A stretch of 64,000 bases of DNA from Gordonia jacobaea (lineage in GTDB: Bacteria; Actinomycetota; Actinomycetes; Mycobacteriales; Mycobacteriaceae), in the NCBI RefSeq assembly GCF_001186365.1, contig NZ_LDTZ01000018.1, positions 124,001 to 188,000 of the forward strand, in the 5' to 3' direction. Position 1 is the stretch's first letter; each line of letters starts with the position of its first letter. Of the stretch, positions 16,200-24,002 are shown piece after piece. The translations under genes and the position numbers were made by a program. The notes beneath the pieces were generated by a model, which saw only the letters and a program-made list of their open reading frames with translations, made no database searches and was not told where the DNA came from.

Positions 16200-17599
16200 T
16201 CAGTCGACTGACACCGCCCGCGGGATTCGACGATCCGCCACGGTCATGGCGATCAACGCCGCTCCGATCACCACGACGGCCCAGCCCGCGATGTGGAGTC
16301 CACCATCGGTTGCGCGGGCCCCGAAGGCGATCCCGATGAGGCTCGACGAGAAGATCGCCCCGAAGTACATGAACGTCCGGTACAGCCCGGATGCCACACC
16401 GATCGACTCCGGCGGACTCTGCGTGTAGAGCGTCGCCTGATTCGCATAACCGCTCAGTCCGTTGGCAACGCCGAACAAGAACGTCATCGCGAGCAGGACC
16501 CACAGCCCGGACGAGTGATGGATCGCCACCGCGGTCACTCCGGCACCGACGAAGCAGAAACCCGTGAGAATCAACGGGATTCGCACCCACCCGTGCGTCG
16601 AGTTCACCCGTGCGCACACCACGCTCAGCGCGGAGTACGGGATGAGGATGAGCCCGACCTGCGCCGCGGAGTATCCCGCGGACTGCTCCATCCACTGGCT
16701 GATCCCGTACATCGCCGTGTACGAGCCGAGACCTGCCAGCATCTGACGCAGGTAGGTGCGCACCAACGGGGAGTTGGCCGCGAGCATCCGCACATCAATG
16801 AGAGGTTGTGCCGCGCGCAGTTCCCAGAACACCAGGAGGAACCCCGCTGCGACGATCACCGCCAGCAGCCACCACTTCGGTGCACCGAGCCCGGCGAGGA
16901 ACTCGAGCGTCGCGATCACGGTAACCGCGAAGAGTGCCACCCCGACGACGTCGACCACGCGGACGAGGCCACCGAAGCCGCCCACATGCATCGGACCGTC
17001 ACGAGGGATGCTGCGCAGCGCCCACACGAGGGTGATCAGCGCGATCGGAATATTGACGAAAAACACTGCCCGCCAGCCGAACACGCCGGTCAGCACACCA
17101 CCGAGCGGCAGTCCGATCACCGCGATCACCTGGGCGGCGATCGAGAACCCACCGAGCACGCGACTCGGCACTCCCATCCCGAATGAGTCGGCACGAGACC
17201 GCACGAGCGCCATCGCCGTCGGATACGCCGCAGAGGTGCCGATGCCGATCAGGGCACGCGAGAGCATCAGGCACCAGAACGCCGGCGCGGCGGCACCGAT
17301 GACACCGGCGATCAGCAGGACGACCAGCCCGGAGGCGAAGACGCGACGAGGACCGAAGACCGTCGCGAGTTTGCCCATTGTCGTTGTGCCACTGCGCTGC
17401 ACAGGTAGAGCACTGAAATCAGGATCGTCGTCTGTGCCGGACCTCGATGGAAGTCGACGCCGATCCCGACGAGCGCGGTGGCGATCATGGAACTGTTGAT
17501 CGGGTTGAGTGTCGACCCCATCAACAGTGGCCCGGTGAACCGCCAGCCGAACGGATTGCGCTGTGCCACACCGGCGTCGCCGGTGGCCACGGCGCTCAC
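16200..17599 (-). pseudogene. MFS drug exporter (DHA2-like), interrupted by a frameshift
   Basis: Two adjacent frames make one transporter. The first (GTG at 17599) gives helix 1 and the start of helix 2, GSTLNPINSSMIATALVGIGVD and TTILISVLYLCSAVAQ. It then runs out of frame, while the other frame continues with MGKLATVFGPRRVFASGLVVLL through to the stop at 16200. The join falls near 17378-17390, and restoring one base gives the expected AQPTMGKLA loop, so a single-base deletion is the simplest cause. The repaired protein would have about 466 residues. It overlaps the isochorismatase-like gene by four bases and belongs to a MarR-led operon, so it is probably an efflux pump controlled by that regulator. 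A sequencing error would also explain it. Confidence 0.8.
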
Positions 17600-18171
17600 T
17601 GAGCTGTGGCGTCGAGGAGTTCGAGAAGCTCTGCGGTCGAACCTGTCTCGGCGATCTGGGGGAACACCTCGCGCACGCTGTGCGCGTGACGCTCCCCGTC
17701 GGAATCGGTCATCGCGTCGGTCGGCAACGTCACGTTGAACCCCGCTTCGTGTGCGTCGCGGGCCGTCGATTCGACGCCTGCGCCGCTGGCGATCCCGACG
17801 ACGGCGACCTGGGTGACGCCCCTGGAACGCAACTCCTCGAGGAGTGCGGTACCCGCGAATGCGCTACGCGAATGTTTGGTCACCACCAGATCGTCAGGCT
17901 CGGGGGCGAATTCGTCGATGAGCTCGGTCCACTCCGTCGGCAGTTGCGGCCTCGCCGATCCAGAGTTGCGGTCCGTCCGTCCGGGAGGCACGGCGTCGAC
18001 GTTGACCATCACCACGAGCTGCCCGTACTTGCGGAACCTGTCGACCAATTGTCCCGCGCGGTCGACGATTTCCGACGCCGGATACGGTGCGAGATTGTCG
18101 CGCAACGCGATTCCACGTTGCATGTCGATGACGATCAACGCGACCCGCGGGTCGAGCGCTGTCATGGCCAT
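17596..18171 (-). CDS. Isochorismatase-like hydrolase lacking the usual catalytic Cys
   Basis: A 191-residue protein of the isochorismatase-like cysteine hydrolase fold, a family covering nicotinamidases, ureidoacrylate amidases and isochorismatases. The catalytic Asp16 (LIVIDMQRG) and Lys99 (VTKHSRSAFAGT) are present. At the nucleophile position the family's GIATxxCVESTARDA appears as GIASGAGVESTARDA, with Gly132 in place of Cys. True isochorismatases can work without a Cys, so the reaction cannot be assigned. It lies between a MarR regulator (26-base gap) and the frameshifted MFS gene (four-base overlap), a common layout for detoxification operons. The start is the ATG at 18171; a second Met is two codons later. 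Confidence 0.75.
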   Translation of the reverse strand: MAMTALDPRVALIVIDMQRGIALRDNLAPYPASEIVDRAGQLVDRFRKYGQLVVMVNVDAVPPGRTDRNSGSARPQLPTEWTELIDEFAPEPDDLVVTKHSRSAFAGTALLEELRSRGVTQVAVVGIASGAGVESTARDAHEAGFNVTLPTDAMTDSDGERHAHSVREVFPQIAETGSTAELLELLDATAQ

Positions 18172-18197
18172 GGATTCCTCCTTGATCGAAGCGACTG

Positions 18198-18626
18198 TCA
18201 GGACTCCGCCACACGGCGGAGAAGCTCTGTTGCGGTGGCGATCTGCGCCCGTTCCTCGTCGGTGAGAACCTGCCCGAGCCGGTCGGCGAGCCAGTCCTCG
18301 CGAGCCAATCGTCCACGCGCGTAGGTCTCACGAGCCTTGTCCGAGAGATCGAGGAGTGTCTTTCGACGATCTTTCGGATGAGGCGTCCGGACAATGAGCC
18401 CCTGCTCGAGCAGCGCCGCAACTGTCGTCGACATCGACTGTGGGCGAACACCTTCGGCTCGGGCGAGGTCGTTTGCCGTCGCCGGTCCCCCACGTTCGAG
18501 CCTGCCGAGCACGTTGGTCTGCGACCGCGTGAGATCCCCGATCGGGCCCTGCGCCCGAAGTCGACGATTGAGCGCCGCAAGCACGGGGCGCAGGGTCGCG
18601 GCGATCTCGGCGGCACTTTCGGACAT
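18198..18626 (-). CDS. MarR-family transcriptional regulator
   Basis: A 142-residue winged-helix dimeric regulator. The recognition region is TANDLARAEGVRPQSMSTTVAALLEQGLIVR, and the wing carries the family motif HPKDRRKTLLDLSDKA. N- and C-terminal helices provide the dimer interface. It heads the operon with the isochorismatase-like protein and the MFS exporter, and so most likely represses them and itself until an aromatic ligand binds (family inference). The ATG at 18626 is six bases after TAGACT, a leaderless-type promoter, and a dyad-rich operator candidate lies just upstream. Confidence 0.88.
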   Translation of the reverse strand: MSESAAEIAATLRPVLAALNRRLRAQGPIGDLTRSQTNVLGRLERGGPATANDLARAEGVRPQSMSTTVAALLEQGLIVRTPHPKDRRKTLLDLSDKARETYARGRLAREDWLADRLGQVLTDEERAQIATATELLRRVAES

Positions 18627-18632
18627 ATTGTG

Positions 18633-18672
18633 AGTCTAGCAAATAATCAGCTAACTGATAAGTTGACTGATT
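18633..18672 (-). promoter_or_regulatory. Promoter and dyad operator of the marR operon
   Basis: TAGACT on the minus strand (18638-18633) is a -10 element six bases before the marR start. Upstream, 18645-18672 is an imperfect 28-bp palindrome opening AATCAG and closing CTGATT, containing a near-perfect inner dyad TCAGCTAACTGA (18647-18658). An AT-rich dyad in the -35 region is the normal place for MarR autorepression. Confidence 0.65.
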
Positions 18673-18804
18673 GAAAAGACATTGCCGACAACTTCTCCCG
18701 ACACTCCATTGGCGCCCCCACCCCCGCGCCCCCAGCATCCTGGTGCCCGAAAGCCCTCAGCGTCCCAACAACCTTCCGTCGACCTCCCTCGGTACCGTGG
18801 ATCG

Positions 18805-19863
18805 GTGACCGACACCCCGTATCTCGCCGTAGACCTCGCCCGCCTCGATCGCAACCTGCAGGCGGTCGCCGAGCTCGCGCGGAACGCTCACGTCGATCTG
18901 CGGCCACACGCCAAGACGCACAAGACCGTAGAGCTCGCTCGACGCCAGATCGACAGCGGCGCTGTGGGACTCACGGTGGCGACGATCGGTGAAGCAGAGG
19001 CGTTCGCCGATGCGGGCGTCTCCGACCTGTTCCTCGCGTATCCGCTGTGGGTGAGCGCGCACAAGGGTTCTCGACTGCGCGCGCTCGCCGATCGGGTTGC
19101 ACTCCGTCTGGCCGTCGACGCCGTCGAAGGGGCCACGCGCCTTGCCGCCGAACTACCCGGCGCCGAAGTTCTCGTCGAGGTCGACTCCGGACAACACCGG
19201 ACAGGCGTGGCACCTGAGTCCGCCGGCGAGGTCGCAGTAGCCGCGCAGTCGGCTGGGCTCGACGTGGTCGGGGTCTTCACGTTTCCCGGCCACGGATACG
19301 GCCCAGGACATGCACGCAGTGACGCAGCTGCACAGGAGATAACTGCACTCGCAACGGCGGCAGAGCGGTTGCGCGACAAAGGAATCGAGCCACGTGTGCG
19401 GAGTGGCGGCTCGACGCCGACGATCGAGTTCGCGGATTCGGGCGTGCTGACCGAGATCCGACCGGGCGTCTACCCGTTCTACGACGCCCAGCAGGTGGAG
19501 CTCGGCGTCTGCGGATTCGACGATGTGTCACTGACCGCCGTCAGCACCGTCGTTCATCGCGACGGACGTCGTGTGGTTCTCGACGCGGGCAGCAAGATCA
19601 TCGGGGCCGACCGGCCCGCGTGGGCCAGCGGGCACGGTCGGATACTCGACGAGCCAGACGCACGCATCGTCGCACTCTCCGAACACCACGCGGTTGTCGA
19701 GTACCCGGACGAGAACACCCCCGAGCTCGGCTCGACGGTGCGCGTCGTGCCCAACCACGTCTGCACCGCGGTGAACCTCGTCGACGAGCTGGTCGTCGGT
19801 GGTGGTGACGATGGTGGCGCGGTTCCGACGTGGCGCGTGATCGCCCGCGGCGCGAACAGCTGA
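18805..19863 (+). CDS. D-threonine aldolase / D-serine dehydratase-like PLP enzyme (alanine racemase fold)
   Basis: A 352-residue PLP enzyme of the alanine-racemase N-domain family with the DSD1-like C-terminal domain. RPHAKTHKT near residue 40 holds the Schiff-base lysine, GVFTFPGHGY and RSGGSTPT bind PLP, and VVPNHVCTAVNL at the C-terminus gives the His-x-Cys pair that binds a divalent metal. Members are D-threonine aldolases or D-serine dehydratases; substrate cannot be separated here. The GTG at 18805 is preferred to the ATG at 18682: TACCGT ends exactly six bases before it, and the extra 41 residues would be Pro-rich and unlike the family. It is divergent from the marR operon. Confidence 0.82.
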   Translation: MTDTPYLAVDLARLDRNLQAVAELARNAHVDLRPHAKTHKTVELARRQIDSGAVGLTVATIGEAEAFADAGVSDLFLAYPLWVSAHKGSRLRALADRVALRLAVDAVEGATRLAAELPGAEVLVEVDSGQHRTGVAPESAGEVAVAAQSAGLDVVGVFTFPGHGYGPGHARSDAAAQEITALATAAERLRDKGIEPRVRSGGSTPTIEFADSGVLTEIRPGVYPFYDAQQVELGVCGFDDVSLTAVSTVVHRDGRRVVLDAGSKIIGADRPAWASGHGRILDEPDARIVALSEHHAVVEYPDENTPELGSTVRVVPNHVCTAVNLVDELVVGGGDDGGAVPTWRVIARGANS

Positions 19864-19945
19864 CCGCAGACTCCGCGCGCGTGCGCGGCCGGGCCGCCTC
19901 AACCGCCTGGTCGGCGCAGAACCACCCCGGCCCCGCGCAGGAACT

Positions 19946-20034
19946 AGGGGAAAGATTCTTTCCGTGGGTTTCGCACCCTTTCTCGAGAAACAACACGAGG
20001 AAACGTACAGAACCCGGGAAAGAACCCTTCCCCT
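19946..20034. terminator. Paired inverted repeats between convergent genes, probable bidirectional terminator
   Basis: GGAAAGATTCTTTCC (19949-19963) is a self-complementary 15-mer. A related copy, GGGAAAGAACCCTTCCCCT at 20016-20034, is an imperfect reverse complement of the first block (19946-19963), so the two can also pair with each other across 52 bases. They lie in the 204-base gap between the aldolase-like gene and imuB, both of which end here. Confidence 0.6.
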
Positions 20035-20067
20035 ACTTTCCGCACCGGCGCGCACACCGGAACGCCG

Positions 20068-21651
20068 CTACTCGTACACGCCCTCGACCATCCAGTCGCC
20101 CGCCCGGTAGTAGAGCAGCAGCGCGCGTGAATCCTCTAGGAGCACTTGGGCTCTGGCGACGATGCCGGTGTCGTCCATGCCCGCAGGCCACGGTCCGGCC
20201 CACCAGCTCAACGCCCAGGTGTCGCGGGCGGCGTCGCGGCCGGGACGTGCCATGCGTACGACGGCGGGCTCGTCGGAGAACGCTCCCCGACCGGTGACGG
20301 TCACCGGTTGCCCCGACGCGTCGGTCAACGACACCGGGGCGCGGGACATGACCGCGGGTGCGGGCTGGGGCACGCGACCCGGCCACGGCGCCTGCGGGTC
20401 GCGCTCGGGGATCTTCTCGTCGCCGAGTGGGATCATCGTGATCTGCTCCGACGGCCCGCGACCACCGCTGCGCACCGGCACCTGCACGGCGTCGCCGCCG
20501 AGTAGACCCTGCACACGCTCCAATGACCGGCGTGCGCGCTCGGAGACCTCCGACTCGCCCGGCAGTCCCGCACCGGTCAGTGCGTAGCGCAACTCGCCGG
20601 CGTCGACAGTCTCCACCGGCTCGAGTCGAAGCATCGCGATCGGCGAGTCGGGCCGGGTGTCGCCGCGACTCCTCCCCCTGCCCGCGCCGGTCAGCCAGCC
20701 CTCCAACTGCCACCGGATGCGGTCGGCTGTCGCGTCCGGTGTGAGCGGTTGTGCACACCGCCAGATCCGTGAATGTCGTTGTCCGCGTTCGGTAACAGCC
20801 TCGACCTTGAGCTTGGTACATGCCGCGGGTACGTCGGCGAGTCGACGATGCAGCATGTCGGCGAGGCGTCGGCCCGCGAACGCTGCGGCGTCGATCCGGT
20901 CGATCGATGGCTCGCAAACGTACTCGATCACCAACTCCGGTGCGACCGCACTGCCCGACGGTCGACGATCGGCCAGTGCGTTGGCCAACCGGTGGGCGAC
21001 GGCGGCGTCGGCTGAGAACCTGGTTGCGACGTCGCGCGCAGACATCGCGGCGAAATCGCCGATGGTGACGAGCCCGAGTCGACGCAACAGATCGACCAGC
21101 TCTGCCCGTTCGGGCACAGACAAACTCTGCTCGACGTTCAGTTCCGCCACAGGGAGATCGGCCAGATAGGCACGGCTTGCTCCCGGTTCGACGTGATGTC
21201 CCCGACGTGCGGCGATCACCGCGGTGAACAACTCATCAGCAACCCCGACCTGCGATTCGACGCCGCACACCGAAATCTGGTCGACGAGTTGTTCGGCCAG
21301 CGACTCCTCTCCGCCGTGATGTCGAGCGGCGCCGTCGGCAGGCATCACCACCAGTCCCGGCCGCAGCACCTCGACCACGGCGACCACCTCGGCCACCGCC
21401 GCCACCACCGGCTCGAAGAAACGTGCGTCACGATCGACGTCGGCGGTGAACACCCGCATCTCCGGACACACCGCCTGCGCCTGTCTTTTTCTCATGCCCC
21501 GTCGGACCCCAGCCGCTCGGGCGGTCGCCGACGTCGCGGTCACCCGATTGGCCGACAACACCGCAATCGGTTGTGCCGGAGGCAGATCCTCGTCGGCTGC
21601 TGCCGCCATCGCGGGCCAGTCCGGGCACCACACGGCCATGACCCGACCCAT
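20068..21651 (-). CDS. imuB: ImuB, inactive Y-family polymerase subunit of the mutasome
   Basis: A 527-residue Y-family polymerase homologue. In mycobacteria ImuB bridges DnaE2, ImuA' and the sliding clamp during damage-induced mutagenesis and has no polymerase activity itself. The N-terminal motif where active Y-family enzymes have the DxDxFFA acidic pair reads AVWCPDWPAMAAA, so the catalytic acids are missing, as in known ImuB. The palm/fingers part (SANRVTATSATARAAGVRRGM), the helix-hairpin-helix (LRRLGLVTIGDFAAMSARDVATRF) and the little-finger region follow. I could not pick out a clear clamp-binding pentapeptide. Its start shares one base with the imuA stop, so it is coupled to imuA and under the same LexA control. 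Confidence 0.92.
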   Translation of the reverse strand: MGRVMAVWCPDWPAMAAAADEDLPPAQPIAVLSANRVTATSATARAAGVRRGMRKRQAQAVCPEMRVFTADVDRDARFFEPVVAAVAEVVAVVEVLRPGLVVMPADGAARHHGGEESLAEQLVDQISVCGVESQVGVADELFTAVIAARRGHHVEPGASRAYLADLPVAELNVEQSLSVPERAELVDLLRRLGLVTIGDFAAMSARDVATRFSADAAVAHRLANALADRRPSGSAVAPELVIEYVCEPSIDRIDAAAFAGRRLADMLHRRLADVPAACTKLKVEAVTERGQRHSRIWRCAQPLTPDATADRIRWQLEGWLTGAGRGRSRGDTRPDSPIAMLRLEPVETVDAGELRYALTGAGLPGESEVSERARRSLERVQGLLGGDAVQVPVRSGGRGPSEQITMIPLGDEKIPERDPQAPWPGRVPQPAPAVMSRAPVSLTDASGQPVTVTGRGAFSDEPAVVRMARPGRDAARDTWALSWWAGPWPAGMDDTGIVARAQVLLEDSRALLLYYRAGDWMVEGVYE

Positions 21652-22577
21652 CAGTTCGCCACCGCGGTGAGCATCTGGTCGTCTGCGCTGAGCTGATCAT
21701 CCGATCTGCCCACTACCGGATCTTCGGGGCGTGTCAGCCCCACGAGCCCGGCTTGACCGTGCGCACTCAACGAGCTCAGATCGACGTCGGCGCTGCGTCG
21801 TCTACGGTCACGCCCGGTTGCGGTGACCTGCAGCCGCAGTCCCCCGATCCGACCGTGCCCACGTCGTGCTGCAGAGAGATCTGTTCCCGACGTTCCCGGG
21901 ACGTGCCGGTAGGTGAGCACGCTCGCCTCCATACGCACCTGCGCGCCCGGCCAATGACCGTCGACGACCAACAGCGCCGACGACTGCTGCCGCACCCGGC
22001 CGCTGACCACCCGGCACCGCGCGGGCGCGACGTCGACTCCACGGAGGCCGAGCACCACCAGATCCATGCCGTCGAGCAGCACCGAGGCGATCTCGATCGG
22101 ATCGACTCCCGGATCCGGCACGATGGCGATACGGGCGAGATCGGCACCCATCTCCGCGACCGACAACAAGCTCAGCCACGGCAAGCCGACGATTCCCACC
22201 TGACCACCACTGCGACTCACCGCGGCGATCATCGCGACCACCAACGACCGCGCCCCGGAACAGTCGATCACACTCCCTCGGGCGATCCCCCCGCGACGAG
22301 CATCATGGTGTTGAGAGTTGCTGTGTGGCAACAGATCTGCGAGAACGTCCGGCAGCGGTAGCCGGTCGCCGATCTCGTCAACACGGTCGACGGACAACCT
22401 GTCTGGCATGCCGGACAGCACCGCCATCCGCTTGCGGAGTTGCGCCAGCGTGTCGGCCCGCGCCCCATCCGGCACATCACCCACATCGGGCAGATCACCA
22501 CCGTCCGGCAGGCCACCGTCGAGAGCATGCGCATCCGACTGCGATGCGTTCGGATGAGCCAACGGCAAAACACTCAT
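21651..22577 (-). CDS. imuA: ImuA' (RecA-like mutasome accessory protein)
   Basis: A 308-residue RecA-like protein, partner of ImuB and DnaE2. The central part resembles a RecA core without a canonical Walker A: SVIDCSGARSLVVAMIAAVSRSGGQVGIVGLPWLSLLSVAEMGADL, and a later strand DLVVLGLRGVDVAP. The ATG at 22577 is chosen because CCAGGAGGTC sits right before it; an in-frame extension back to 22799 would run through the LexA box and promoter. It forms an operon with imuB. The gene order and the two SOS boxes at imuA and dnaE2 define a complete ImuA'-ImuB-DnaE2 cassette split over about 10 kb. Confidence 0.88.
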   Translation of the reverse strand: MSVLPLAHPNASQSDAHALDGGLPDGGDLPDVGDVPDGARADTLAQLRKRMAVLSGMPDRLSVDRVDEIGDRLPLPDVLADLLPHSNSQHHDARRGGIARGSVIDCSGARSLVVAMIAAVSRSGGQVGIVGLPWLSLLSVAEMGADLARIAIVPDPGVDPIEIASVLLDGMDLVVLGLRGVDVAPARCRVVSGRVRQQSSALLVVDGHWPGAQVRMEASVLTYRHVPGTSGTDLSAARRGHGRIGGLRLQVTATGRDRRRRSADVDLSSLSAHGQAGLVGLTRPEDPVVGRSDDQLSADDQMLTAVAN

Positions 22578-22658
22578 GAAGACCTCCTGGCCAGCGTTGT
22601 GATGCATGGCGAGCCGGGAAGTTGCTGCGCCGTCGGTCGCTCGGATCACCGAGTTTGA

Positions 22659-22711
22659 TCGAACGTTTTTTCGATATTCAGATCGTACGACGCCCCTCTG
22701 ACACTCCGCAA
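22659..22711 (-). promoter_or_regulatory. imuA-imuB promoter with SOS/LexA box
   Basis: TCGAACGTTTTTTCGA at 22659-22674 matches the LexA consensus TCGAAC-N4-GTTCGA with one mismatch. Upstream on the minus strand, TTGCGG (22711-22706) and TACGAT (22687-22682) are separated by 18 bases and fit a housekeeping promoter. The box begins 8 bases downstream of the -10, over the initiation region, and lies 81 bases before the imuA start. Confidence 0.85.
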
Positions 22712-22839
22712 CAGCCCAGGTGACGAACGGCCGAGCCGCCGCCCACGAACGACGATCACGACGCGAAAATGCAGGCTGACCTGCTCTTTCCGGCCGCACA
22801 AAACCTTCGACAAGCCATCGACATCGCAGACGCGGCTGC

Positions 22840-23871
22840 TCAGAACAACGTCAACGCCTCGGCCATCTCCGGCGGCGCGACCAGGTCGCGCTCGTCCGAA
22901 TCCGCCGATTCTGCCCTGCCGTGATCGCGGCCGGCCAATCCGTGCCGGGCCACCAACGGCTGCAATCGATCTCGCAGCCACGACGAATACTCCGCGGTGA
23001 CATACGCACCCCGGCCGTACAACCCGTTGTACTTGCGCACCAGCGCGGGATGATTCGCGGCAAGCCAATTCATGAACCACGGTTTGGTGGAACTGCGTAG
23101 ATGCATCGGGAACGCGGTGACCCCGGCCGCCCCTGCGTCGGCGAGCGCGCCGAGCAGGGCGTCGAGGTGCGCGGTGGAATCGCTCAGATACGGGATGACC
23201 GGCGCGACCATGACGTGTGGCACAAACCCTGCCTCGGCGATCGCGCGAATCAGCTCCAACCGCGCCCGCGGCGACGGCGTTCCCGGTTCGATCTGCTTCT
23301 GCAGGTCGTCGTCGAAGATGGCCAGCGACACTCCGATACTCACCGGAATCCGGGCCGACGCCTGACGCAACAGCGGTAGATCTCGACGTAGCAGTGTGCC
23401 CTTGGTGAGGATCGACAACGGCGTCCCCGATTCGGCGAGCGCGGTGATCACACCGGGCATCAACCGGTACCGACCCTCAGCACGCTGATACGGATCGGTG
23501 TTGGTGCCCAACGCAACGGTCTCCCGCTGCCACGAGCGTCGTCGGAGTTCTTTACGCAGCACCGCGGCGACGTTGAGCTTGACCACTACCTGCGAGTCGA
23601 AGTCGCGCCCGGCGTCGAGGTCGAGGTACTCGTGTGTCGGCCGCGCGAAACAGTAGCGGCACGCATGCGAACATCCACGAAATGTGTTGACCGTGAACCG
23701 GAACGGCAACCCCGACCCCTCCGGCATGGCGTTGAGTGCACTCTTGGCGAGCACCTCGTGAAAGGTGATGCCCTCGAACTCCGGAGTCTGCACCGACCGC
23801 ACGAGTCCGGCACGCGCGAAGCCGGGCAGCGCGCCGTCGTCGACTTCGACCACCTGTTCGGACCACCTCAT
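22840..23871 (-). CDS. Radical SAM protein, Rv2578c family
   Basis: A 343-residue radical SAM enzyme. The cluster motif is FRGCSHACRYCFARP (Cys-x3-Cys-x2-Cys), which binds a [4Fe-4S] cluster that cleaves S-adenosylmethionine. Later SPASM-less core strands include VALGTNTDPYQRAEGRYRLM and TLSILTKGTLLRRDL-type sequence, typical of SplB-like/Rv2578c proteins. Substrate is unknown; the resemblance to spore-photoproduct-lyase relatives suggests a nucleic-acid role, but only loosely. The ATG at 23871 (MRWSEQVVEV) is chosen because the 53-residue upstream extension is low quality and would run through a probable LexA box. It lies next to imuA-imuB, on the same strand, with a 262-base gap. Confidence 0.82.
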   Translation of the reverse strand: MRWSEQVVEVDDGALPGFARAGLVRSVQTPEFEGITFHEVLAKSALNAMPEGSGLPFRFTVNTFRGCSHACRYCFARPTHEYLDLDAGRDFDSQVVVKLNVAAVLRKELRRRSWQRETVALGTNTDPYQRAEGRYRLMPGVITALAESGTPLSILTKGTLLRRDLPLLRQASARIPVSIGVSLAIFDDDLQKQIEPGTPSPRARLELIRAIAEAGFVPHVMVAPVIPYLSDSTAHLDALLGALADAGAAGVTAFPMHLRSSTKPWFMNWLAANHPALVRKYNGLYGRGAYVTAEYSSWLRDRLQPLVARHGLAGRDHGRAESADSDERDLVAPPEMAEALTLF

Positions 23872-23880
23872 GGTGATGAG

Positions 23881-23896
23881 TCGAACATACGTACTA
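23881..23896. promoter_or_regulatory. Weak SOS/LexA-like box before the radical SAM gene
   Basis: TCGAACATACGTACTA has a perfect left half-site and 4 of 6 matches in the right half of the LexA consensus. It ends 10 bases upstream of the radical SAM start, nearly the same geometry as at dnaE2. It may bind LexA weakly. Confidence 0.45.
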
Positions 23897-24002
23897 GGCA
23901 CTGTCAACCCACCAGCCCACGAGCACCATCCACCGACCACAGAACCGCAACGAGCTCTCCACGGCCACGTCCCCGGGCGGCCCACGCGGCTATCATTTCC
24001 GT

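Noticed and set aside
22578-22799. Longer imuA start at 22799
   Set aside because: It would place the promoter and LexA box inside the gene; AGGAGGT directly precedes the ATG at 22577.
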